From Azoarcus sp. (GTDB lineage: Bacteria > Pseudomonadota > Gammaproteobacteria > Burkholderiales > Rhodocyclaceae): a DNA stretch of 12,537 nt. Under the pieces are notes generated by a model. It was not told the origin of the DNA and searched no databases. It saw only the letters and a list, made by a program, of their open reading frames with translations. Positions 7,411 to 12,537 of the stretch are shown here, one piece after another. Position 1 is the stretch's first letter; every line of letters begins with the position of its first letter. Position numbers and translations under genes: made by a program. The stretch is from contig JAIRNL010000008.1 in the NCBI GenBank assembly GCA_031258035.1, forward strand, positions 1 through 12,537. The letters are read 5' to 3'.

Positions 7411-7438
7411 TGAACACTTATTCTAGATCGAACGTTCA
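7411..7438. promoter_or_regulatory. Candidate TetR-type operator (imperfect 28-bp palindrome)
   Basis: The palindrome has TGAAC (7411-7415) and GTTCA (7434-7438) as outer arms and TCTAGA (7422-7427) at its exact centre; 9 of 14 base pairs are symmetric. It overlaps a second perfect 8-bp palindrome, GAACGTTC (7430-7437). It abuts the -10 box of the candidate efflux promoter and would cover the transcription start. TetR-family repressors of RND pumps bind partial palindromes of about this size in the divergent spacer, so this is the best candidate site for the neighbouring regulator. Confidence 0.5.
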
Positions 7439-7466
7439 TTCTATGTTAGGGTTCGAGCTTCCGCAA
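7438..7466 (-). promoter_or_regulatory. Candidate promoter of the efflux operon
   Basis: On the minus strand TTGCGG (7461-7466) stands as a -35 box. It is 17 bp from TAGAAT (7438-7443), a 5-of-6 match to the sigma-70 -10 consensus. Transcription would start near 7431, inside the candidate operator, and leave a leader of about 180 nt. A second TAGAAT at 7420-7425 is an alternative -10 but has a poorer -35 (TAACAT). Confidence 0.5.
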
Positions 7467-7509
7467 GTTGCTGTGCGTGTAATGCGCATCAGAATGTATA
7501 TGGAGTGAC

Positions 7510-8208
7510 ATGGTCTCTTCTGACATTTCCATGGCCACCGAAGGCCCTGTTTCCGCCGTTCCCCCCCCCCCCCCGAATGAATGTACGCGCGCGGCCGCGC
7601 GGCGAACCCAGATTCTCGATGCGGCTGCGGAATGCTTCCGCGCGAACGGCTTCCATGGCGCGAGCATCGCCCGCATCTCGCAACAGGCGGGGATGAGCGC
7701 CGGGCATATCTACCATTATTTCGAGAGCAAGGAAGCGATCATCGCGGCCATCGTGGAACGCGACCTCGAACGTGTGATTTCGATATGGGCGGAACTCAGG
7801 GCCGCGCGTGACGTGCGCGACGCGATGGTCAAGCTTTCCGCCGACGGGGTGGCTCACGCCATGGATCCGGCCTGTTCGGGGCTTCGGCTCGAAATCCTCG
7901 CCGAGACGGCGCGCAATCCGGAAGTGGCGCGCATCATGCGCGCCGCCGATTGTTGCTGTATGGCAAGCCTGACCGAAACCCTGCTGGCCGCGCGGCGCGA
8001 GGGCGGCAGGCAGGACGACGAGGCCACGCTTCTCCTCATGACCGAGATCCTTGCCGCCATGTTTGAAGGGCTCATGATTCGCGCGCTCCGCAACCCCGAA
8101 CTGGATCGGGAGCGCATATCCATCATGGTGCAGCGCGTGATACGGCAGATCATCACCAGCCCGGACTGGGGCGGCATGCCGCCGAAGGAAGGAGAGGCGC
8201 CGGCCTGA
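7510..8208 (+). CDS. TetR/AcrR-family transcriptional regulator with C14 tract
   Basis: This is a DNA-binding repressor, most likely of the divergent efflux operon. It has 232 residues. An unusual N-terminal extension of about 28 residues includes five consecutive prolines (18-22) encoded by a run of 14 Cs at 7561-7574. The TetR_N domain follows: R-R-T-Q-I-L-D-A-A-A-E-C-F (31-43), then the helix-turn-helix A-S-I-A-R-I-S-Q-Q-A-G-M-S-A-G-H-I-Y-H-Y-F (51-71) and S-K-E-A-I. The remainder is the helical ligand-binding and dimerisation domain, with an odd Cys triplet at 148-150. The ATG at 7510 has GGAG 4 nt upstream. The in-frame ATG at 7531 (residue 8) is the only other start before the HTH and has no ribosome binding site. 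Both starts lie upstream of the C tract, so translation of the DNA-binding domain depends on the tract length. The gene converges on the M23 peptidase gene with 15 nt between stops. The ligand is unknown. Confidence 0.93.
   Translation: MVSSDISMATEGPVSAVPPPPPNECTRAAARRTQILDAAAECFRANGFHGASIARISQQAGMSAGHIYHYFESKEAIIAAIVERDLERVISIWAELRAARDVRDAMVKLSADGVAHAMDPACSGLRLEILAETARNPEVARIMRAADCCCMASLTETLLAARREGGRQDDEATLLLMTEILAAMFEGLMIRALRNPELDRERISIMVQRVIRQIITSPDWGGMPPKEGEAPA
7561..7574 (+). repeat. Poly-C homopolymer tract (C14) in the regulator gene
   Basis: Fourteen consecutive Cs, bounded by TT and GA, encode Pro18-Pro22. Mononucleotide runs this long are hotspots for slipped-strand mispairing. With one C fewer the frame would stop at 7696 (about 61 residues). 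With one C more it would stop at 7811 (about 100 residues). Both products lose the ligand-binding domain, and the HTH is out of frame. Confidence 0.9.
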
Positions 8209-8223
8209 TCGCCCGGCCCGTGT

Positions 8224-9075
8224 TCAATCGGCCTCGACCCACCCGCCCTGTTCGAGCGCGATCTTCCTGCCCGCCGCGTCGCGGAAATCGATCGGCACCG
8301 ATTGGTGCGCCGCCGTGCCGTCCGGCCCGATCGCCGCCCGGCGCACGTCGAAATGCAGATGGGGGCCGCTGCTGTAGCCGGTGTTGCCGGAATGGGCGAG
8401 CGCCTCCCCGGCGCGAACGTCCTGGCCGGGGCGAACCAGTACCCGCCGCGGCGCCAGGTGCAGGTAATAACCCACGCTGTGGTCGGAATGGATGAGGACG
8501 ACGCGATTGCCGCGGTCGCCGAGCGCCGGATCGGCCCCTCCCTCGGTGAAGTCGTCCTTCACTTCGATCACGGTGCCCGCGCGCGCGGCGGTCACGAGCG
8601 TGCCTTCGGGGACGTCGAAATCGACGGCGTAGCGGTTGTGGGGGGCGGTGTGGGTGATGGGGGTGCCGCCGGGCGCCTGGCTGATTCGCGCCCTGACGCC
8701 TTTCCGGAAAGGCAGCCGGTAGGGGTAGTCCTGGTCGGGCGTCATGAGGGCGTCGCCGGTGATGGCGGAATGCTCGTAACGGAAACGGAAACGTTCCAGC
8801 CGTTTGCGCGGCGCGACCTGGACGATTTCCCGCCGGGAATGCGGGGCGACGACGAGCGCCGGCGGAATTTCCCTGTCGGCCTGGATGTTCTCCCCGACCA
8901 GCCTGAAGAAAACACTGACCGTCGCCGCGCCGTCGTTGACGGCGCTGAAGCGGATGGCGCCGTGCGGGGATTTGCCCTGTTCGATCCTGAGCGGGTAATC
9001 GTCGGCATCGAGCGCCTGGGCCGCGGGGAGCGGGCAAAGGAGCAGGCAGGCCAACAGAGAAAGGACTTCTTTCAT
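8224..9075 (-). CDS. M23-family metallopeptidase (secreted, LytM-like)
   Basis: This is a predicted periplasmic peptidoglycan endopeptidase of the lysostaphin/LytM fold. It has 283 residues from the ATG at 9073-9075. That start gives a clear signal peptide (M-K-E-V-L-S-L-L-A-C-L-L-L-C-P-L-P-A-A-Q-A). The frame is open far upstream, but that part overlaps sppA and is arginine-rich shadow. After an N-terminal beta-rich region of about 130 residues, the M23 domain starts near 150. It has H-N-R-Y-A-V-D-F-D, then P-E-G-T-x-V-x-A-A-R-A-G-T-V, then Y-Y-L-H-L and G-N-T-G-Y-S-S-G-P-H-L-H-F-D-V-R. The last carries the H-x-H metal/catalytic motif. The first motif has a longer His-to-Asp spacing than the HxxxD of LytM. 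Catalytic residues otherwise appear intact. It starts 11 nt after the sppA stop with no good ribosome binding site, suggesting coupled translation. The peptide bond cleaved cannot be told. Confidence 0.9.
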   Translation of the reverse strand: MKEVLSLLACLLLCPLPAAQALDADDYPLRIEQGKSPHGAIRFSAVNDGAATVSVFFRLVGENIQADREIPPALVVAPHSRREIVQVAPRKRLERFRFRYEHSAITGDALMTPDQDYPYRLPFRKGVRARISQAPGGTPITHTAPHNRYAVDFDVPEGTLVTAARAGTVIEVKDDFTEGGADPALGDRGNRVVLIHSDHSVGYYLHLAPRRVLVRPGQDVRAGEALAHSGNTGYSSGPHLHFDVRRAAIGPDGTAAHQSVPIDFRDAAGRKIALEQGGWVEAD

Positions 9076-9086
9076 CGCGGGCGCAT

Positions 9087-10898
9087 CTACGGCGCTTCGC
9101 ACAGGCAATGCGTGTAAATGTGCCGGGGGTCGTTCCACGAAGTCAGTGTCTTGAGATCGGCGGAAAATCGGTCGATGACGCGGCTGGCTGGAGATGGCGC
9201 GGCGGCCTCGTCCCCGGCGGCGAGGAATTGTTGCAGCAACTGGCGCATGGGCGGGATCTGCGGCGTGGGCCAGACGACGGTGTAATCCTTCAGGCCGGCG
9301 CGCCCGGCGGCGGCCTCGATCGCGGCGCCGATGCCGCCGAGGTGGTCGACGAGGCCGATGCGGGCGGCTTCCGCGCCGCTCCATACCCGCCCCCGGGCAA
9401 TACGGTCGACCTCTTCCGGCTTCATCTTGCGCGCCTGGGCGACGAGGTCGAGAAAGCGGCGGTAGGTGTGCTCGGTCGACCGTTGCAGGGCCGCGCCGAT
9501 GTGCGGGGAAAGCGGCAGGCGCGGATCGAGCGCGGTGGCAAACGGGCCGGTGGCGACGCCATCGACGGTCAGCCCGAGGCGTTTCATCGGCTCGGCAAAT
9601 TCGGGGAACATGCCGAAGACGCCGATCGAGCCGGTGATCGTGGTGGGTTCGGCGAAAATCTCGTCGGCCCCGGCGGCGATCCAGTAGCCGCCGGAAGCCG
9701 CCACCGAACTCATCGACGCGACTACCGGCTTGCCGGCCTGCCGGGTGAGTTCGAGTTCGGCGCGGACGACTTCGGAGGCCCAGGCGCTGCCGCCGGGGCT
9801 GTCGAGGCGCATGACCACTGCCTTGACCCTGTCATCGTTGCGCGCCTCGCGGATCAGGCGGGCAAGGCTGTCGCCGCCGGTGTCGCCGGGGGGCTGGGCG
9901 CCATCGACGATCGCCCCCTGGGCCACCAGCACGGCGATGCGCGCGGGCGCCTCGGGGCGGGCGCGGCGGATCGCGGCGAGATACTCCCTGCTGCCGATGT
10001 GCCGGAAATCCTTGTCGTCGCCCGCATCGCCGAGGCGTTCCCCGATCGCGGCGCGCCATTGCCCGCGGTTGGAAAGGTGGTCGACGAGGCCCGCGTCCTG
10101 CGCCGCCCTGGCGCTGTCTCCCTGGGCGGCTTCGAGGGCGTCCTGATAGGCGTTTATGTAATTGTCCAGTTTGGCCTGGTCGAGTTTCCGCGCCGCGACG
10201 ATGTCCGCGCGGAAATGCCCCCACAGACCGTCGAGCAGGGCGCGGGTGGCGCCGCGGTCTTCTTCCGACATGTCGCTGCGGGTGAGAGGCTCGACGGCGG
10301 ATTTGTATTCGCCGGCGCGGAAGACATGGATCTTGATGCCGAGCGTCGCCAGCGCCCCGCCGAAATACGTGGGATAGTGCGCGAAACCCGGCAGCAGCGC
10401 GTAACCGTCTGGCGCGAGATGCACTTCGTCGGCGACCGAGGCGAGATAGTACTGACCCTGGGAATAACGTTCGCCGCGCGCCAGCACCGGCTTGCCGGCG
10501 GCCTTGAATTCGGCGATGGCGGCGCGCAACTCGCCAAGCTTGGCCAGGCCGCCGTCTTCGAGGTCATCGGTTTCGAGCACCAGCAGCTTGATGCGCGGAT
10601 CGGTGCGCGCGGCGCGTACCGCATCGAGCAACTCGGGCAGCACGGTTTCTTCCTCGCGGTCGCCGGCAAGGAAGGCGAACGAAGGGTCGATCGTGCCCTG
10701 TTCGACCAACCTGCCGGATGGATGCACGAGCAGGGCCGCGCCTTCGGGCACGGGCGGGGCGGGACGCACGAGGGCGACGATGAGCGCCGCCACCGCGACC
10801 AGCAGGACGAGGTTGAAGGCCACGCGGCGCGCGCCGTCGATGATGCGCCACAGGAGGCGGAACAGGAAGGCGATGAATCCAAGCAGTTTTCTGATCAT
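9087..10898 (-). CDS. sppA: Signal peptide peptidase SppA, long (67K) form
   Basis: SppA is an inner-membrane serine protease that faces the periplasm and degrades cleaved signal peptides. The product is 603 residues, close to the 618 of E. coli SppA, so it is the duplicated long form. One N-terminal membrane anchor lies at about 27-44. The catalytic Lys is K199 in G-E-Y-K-S-A-V-E-P in the first half. The nucleophile is S402 in V-A-A-S-G-G-Y-W in the second half, followed by T-I-T-G-S-I-G-V-F-G. The D-S-P-G-G-S box is at 366-371. The ATG at 10896-10898 is preceded by AAGGA with 7-nt spacing, a good ribosome binding site. It begins 15 nt after the trmB stop and is followed by the M23 peptidase gene, so both envelope proteases are probably on one transcript. 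Confidence 0.96.
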   Translation of the reverse strand: MIRKLLGFIAFLFRLLWRIIDGARRVAFNLVLLVAVAALIVALVRPAPPVPEGAALLVHPSGRLVEQGTIDPSFAFLAGDREEETVLPELLDAVRAARTDPRIKLLVLETDDLEDGGLAKLGELRAAIAEFKAAGKPVLARGERYSQGQYYLASVADEVHLAPDGYALLPGFAHYPTYFGGALATLGIKIHVFRAGEYKSAVEPLTRSDMSEEDRGATRALLDGLWGHFRADIVAARKLDQAKLDNYINAYQDALEAAQGDSARAAQDAGLVDHLSNRGQWRAAIGERLGDAGDDKDFRHIGSREYLAAIRRARPEAPARIAVLVAQGAIVDGAQPPGDTGGDSLARLIREARNDDRVKAVVMRLDSPGGSAWASEVVRAELELTRQAGKPVVASMSSVAASGGYWIAAGADEIFAEPTTITGSIGVFGMFPEFAEPMKRLGLTVDGVATGPFATALDPRLPLSPHIGAALQRSTEHTYRRFLDLVAQARKMKPEEVDRIARGRVWSGAEAARIGLVDHLGGIGAAIEAAAGRAGLKDYTVVWPTPQIPPMRQLLQQFLAAGDEAAAPSPASRVIDRFSADLKTLTSWNDPRHIYTHCLCEAP

Positions 10899-10913
10899 GA
10901 GAATGTCCTTTTT

Positions 10914-11645
10914 CTACTGCGGGCGTTGGAAGAGCAGATCCCATACCCCGTACCCGAGGCGCAGGCCGCGGTTCTCGAACTTGGTGAGCGGCCGGTGCGC
11001 GGGACGGGGCGCGAACCCCTCAGCGGTGTTTTCCAGCGCGCTCGCCGACAAGGTATCGAGCATCCATGCGGCATAGTCTTCCCAGTCGGTGGCGCAATGC
11101 AGATAACCGCCGGGGGCGAGTTTGCGCGCGACGAGCGCGACGAATTCCGGCTGGATCAGGCGGCGCTTGTAATGGCGCGCCTTGCGCCACGGATCGGGAA
11201 AGAAAACGTGCACCCCGGCGAGCGCCCCGTCGGCGATCATGTCGCGCAGCACCTCGACCGCGTCATGCTGGACGATGCGCAGGTTGGCGAGGCCGTTTTC
11301 GGTGACGAGCTTGCACAGCGCGCCGACGCCGGGGCGGTGGACTTCGACGCCGAGATAGTCGGTTTCGGGGTGGGCGGCGGCGATCTTCGCCGTGGTCTCG
11401 CCCATGCCGAAGCCGATTTCGAGGATTTTCGGCGCCTCCCGCCCGAAGACCGCCGCAAGATCGAGCAGCCCCGCGCGGTAGGCGATGCCGATTTTCGGCA
11501 TCGTTTCATCGAAATGCCGTCGCTGCGCCGGCGACATGTGGCCCTGGCGCAGCACGAAACTGCGGATCGAACGGCTCGAAAAACGATGCGCCGGCGCGGC
11601 GTCCGCGCCGATCTCGCCGGGCGTCTCCCCCGCCATCGCGCTCAT
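10914..11645 (-). CDS. trmB: tRNA (guanine-N7-)-methyltransferase TrmB
   Basis: TrmB uses S-adenosylmethionine to form m7G at position 46 in the variable loop of tRNAs. It is 243 residues, normal for the family. The SAM-binding motif is L-E-I-G-F-G-M-G (75-82), with the acidic V-E-V-H-R loop at 100-104. The substrate/catalytic region is V-F-F-P-D-P-W-R-K-A-R-H-Y-K-R-R-L-I (147-164), followed by A-T-D-W-E-D-Y (185-191). The C-terminal T-K-F-E-N-R-G (221-227) is the TrmB signature. The ATG at 11643-11645 overlaps the thiG stop by 4 nt (ATGA). I preferred it over the in-frame ATG at 11636 and over the long upstream extension, which is a shadow of thiG. Confidence 0.96.
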   Translation of the reverse strand: MSAMAGETPGEIGADAAPAHRFSSRSIRSFVLRQGHMSPAQRRHFDETMPKIGIAYRAGLLDLAAVFGREAPKILEIGFGMGETTAKIAAAHPETDYLGVEVHRPGVGALCKLVTENGLANLRIVQHDAVEVLRDMIADGALAGVHVFFPDPWRKARHYKRRLIQPEFVALVARKLAPGGYLHCATDWEDYAAWMLDTLSASALENTAEGFAPRPAHRPLTKFENRGLRLGYGVWDLLFQRPQ

Positions 11646-12427
11646 GAGCCGATCAGCCCCGCGCGCGGCGAACTGGGGTCGGCGGCATAGGGCCGCTTCG
11701 CCATCCGTCCAGCCAGGAACGCCTCGCGCCCGGCCTCGACCGCTTTCTTCATCGCGCCGGCCATCCGTACCGGCTCCCGCGCGTGCGCGATCGCGGAGTT
11801 CATCAACACCCCGTCGCAACCCAGTTCCATGGCGATCGCGGCGTCCGACGCCGTGCCGACGCCGGCATCGACGATCACCGGCGCCTGGATGCGCTCGACG
11901 ATGAGCGCGAGATTCCACGGGTTGAGAATGCCCATGCCGGAACCGATCAGCGAAGCCAACGGCATGATCGCCGCGCAGCCGAGGTCTTCGAGCATCTTCG
12001 CCTGGATCGGATCGTCGGCGCAGTAGACCATGACCGTGAACCCTTCCCTGACCAGGGTTTCGGCGGCTTTCAGCGTCTCGGGCATGTTCGGATAGAGCGA
12101 GCCGGGGTCGCCGAGCACTTCGAGCTTGACGAGCGCGTGGCCGTCGAGCAGTTCGCGCGCCAGGCGCAAGGTGCGCACGGCCTCGTCGGCGGTGAAACAT
12201 CCGGCGGTATTGGGCAGGATGGTGAAGCGATCCGGCGGCAGGACATCGAGCAGATTGGGCTCGCCCGGATGCTGGCCGATGTTGGTGCGGCGGATCGCCA
12301 CGGTGACGATCTCCGCGCCGCAGGCATCGAGCGCCGCCCGCGTCTGCGCGAAATCCTTGTATTTACCGGTGCCAGCCAGCAGGCGGGAGCGGTAATGCCT
12401 GCCGGCGATGTTCAGGAAATCGTTCAT
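11642..12427 (-). CDS. thiG: Thiazole synthase ThiG
   Basis: ThiG condenses 1-deoxy-D-xylulose 5-phosphate, dehydroglycine and the ThiS thiocarboxylate to the thiazole phosphate moiety of thiamine. The product is 261 residues, the family norm. The Schiff-base lysine is K101 in A-L-V-K-L-E-V-L-G-D. Other landmarks of the (beta/alpha)8 barrel are S-R-L-L-A-G-T-G-K-Y (14-23), L-P-N-T-A-G-C (71-77) and V-D-A-G-V-G-T-A-S-D-A-A followed by M-E-L-G-C-D-G-V-L-M-N-S-A-I-A. It follows thiS after 17 nt and overlaps trmB by 4 nt. The ATG at 12425-12427 lacks an obvious Shine-Dalgarno, so translation is probably coupled to thiS. Confidence 0.97.
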   Translation of the reverse strand: MNDFLNIAGRHYRSRLLAGTGKYKDFAQTRAALDACGAEIVTVAIRRTNIGQHPGEPNLLDVLPPDRFTILPNTAGCFTADEAVRTLRLARELLDGHALVKLEVLGDPGSLYPNMPETLKAAETLVREGFTVMVYCADDPIQAKMLEDLGCAAIMPLASLIGSGMGILNPWNLALIVERIQAPVIVDAGVGTASDAAIAMELGCDGVLMNSAIAHAREPVRMAGAMKKAVEAGREAFLAGRMAKRPYAADPSSPRAGLIGS

Positions 12428-12444
12428 GTGTCGGTATGAAAAAA

Positions 12445-12537
12445 TCAGCCGCCGCCCACCGCCACGACGATCTCCAGCACATCGCCCTCGGCGAGCGCCG
12501 TATCGGCATGGCGCGCGCGCGGCACGATCTCGCCGTT
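12445..12537 (-). CDS. thiS: Sulfur carrier protein ThiS, C-terminal part
   Basis: The last 30 codons of thiS are visible; the gene runs off the right edge. The translation ends ...A-L-A-E-G-D-V-L-E-I-V-V-A-V-G-G-G and a TGA at 12445-12447. The A-E-G-D-x-L-E-I-V segment and the terminal Gly-Gly are the ThiS hallmark. The C-terminal Gly is adenylated and converted to a thiocarboxylate that delivers sulfur to ThiG. Earlier visible residues (N-G-E-I-V-P-R-A-R-H-A) match the usual position of the R-x-x-(W/H) region. This identification was made from the nucleotide sequence at the edge and is supported by the adjacent thiG. Confidence 0.92.
   Translation of the reverse strand, partial: NGEIVPRARHADTALAEGDVLEIVVAVGGG

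Larger units (their letters stand above)
7254..7509. other. Divergent regulatory region between efflux operon and tetR-type gene
   Basis: These 256 bp contain no credible gene. They include a minus-strand leader for the efflux operon, with a possible hairpin at 7297-7329. They also include the candidate operator and promoter described separately, and the plus-strand upstream region of the regulator. For the regulator, a -10-like TGTAAT at 7478-7483 is visible, but no convincing -35 box. The AT content rises around 7407-7450 compared with the flanking genes, which fits a promoter zone. Confidence 0.75.

Noticed and set aside
7254..7439. 62-residue N-terminal extension of the adaptor protein
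   Set aside because: It would cross the operator region and push the lipoprotein signal peptide internal; the lipobox fits the start at 7253.
7505..7696. Short plus-strand frames through the C14 tract (7505-7696 and 7581-7811)
   Set aside because: They are the alternative frames of the TetR-type gene. They matter only as the out-of-phase products if the tract length changes.
8194..8223. Terminator between the convergent regulator and M23 genes
   Set aside because: Only a 5-bp GCCGG/CCGGC pairing with a 9-nt loop and no T-run is visible in the 15-nt gap and its edges, which is too weak to call.
9076..9384. 103-residue extension of the M23 peptidase
   Set aside because: It overlaps sppA in another frame and would precede a clear signal peptide that starts at 9075.
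9108..11690. An 860-codon plus-strand open frame opposite sppA and trmB
   Set aside because: It is an antisense shadow of two clearly recognised genes, with no recognisable domain.
11645..12200. N-terminal extension of TrmB upstream of 11645
   Set aside because: The extension lies wholly inside thiG and is arginine-rich. The ATGA overlap at 11642-11645 gives the natural start.

Overview
This GC-rich window reads as a chromosomal segment of a betaproteobacterium. A member of the Rhodocyclales (Thauera/Azoarcus-like) is plausible, but I infer the order only from the type of DksA, the thiS-thiG-trmB gene order and the base composition. Almost every gene lies on the minus strand. The exceptions are a transposase fragment at the left edge and one TetR-type regulator. 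I see no tRNA, rRNA, CRISPR array or phage genes.

Layout. Positions 1-429 hold the 3' end of an insertion-sequence transposase. It is followed by about 90 bp of repeat-rich sequence (two related IS-end-like motifs flanking a perfect 8-bp hairpin). Next come two minus-strand housekeeping genes, yidD (519-770) and dksA (842-1261), separated by a hairpin. A 197-bp spacer with a strong 11-bp-stem hairpin separates dksA from a complete tripartite RND drug-efflux operon. That operon is transcribed leftward: membrane fusion lipoprotein (6048-7253), inner-membrane RND pump (2862-6035) and outer-membrane factor lipoprotein (1459-2865). It has tight spacing (12-nt gap, then 4-nt overlap). A TetR-family regulator (7510-8208) is transcribed divergently. 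The 256-bp region between them carries a candidate efflux promoter and an imperfect 28-bp palindrome just downstream of its -10 box, the expected arrangement for local repression of the pump.

The right third is a run of five minus-strand genes: thiS (partial at the right edge), thiG, trmB, sppA and an M23-family peptidase. Their spacings are 17 nt, a 4-nt overlap, 15 nt and 11 nt, so they are probably co-transcribed. The run combines thiamine-thiazole synthesis, tRNA m7G46 methylation, signal-peptide or membrane-protein degradation and cell-wall hydrolysis.

The most notable feature is a run of 14 consecutive C bases inside the 5' coding part of the TetR regulator, upstream of its DNA-binding domain. 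Gain or loss of one C would truncate the protein to about 100 or 61 residues. The tract could therefore act as an on/off switch of the repressor and give heritable heterogeneity in pump expression. This is a hypothesis from the sequence only. No wholly new multi-gene system is visible; most genes belong to well-known families.
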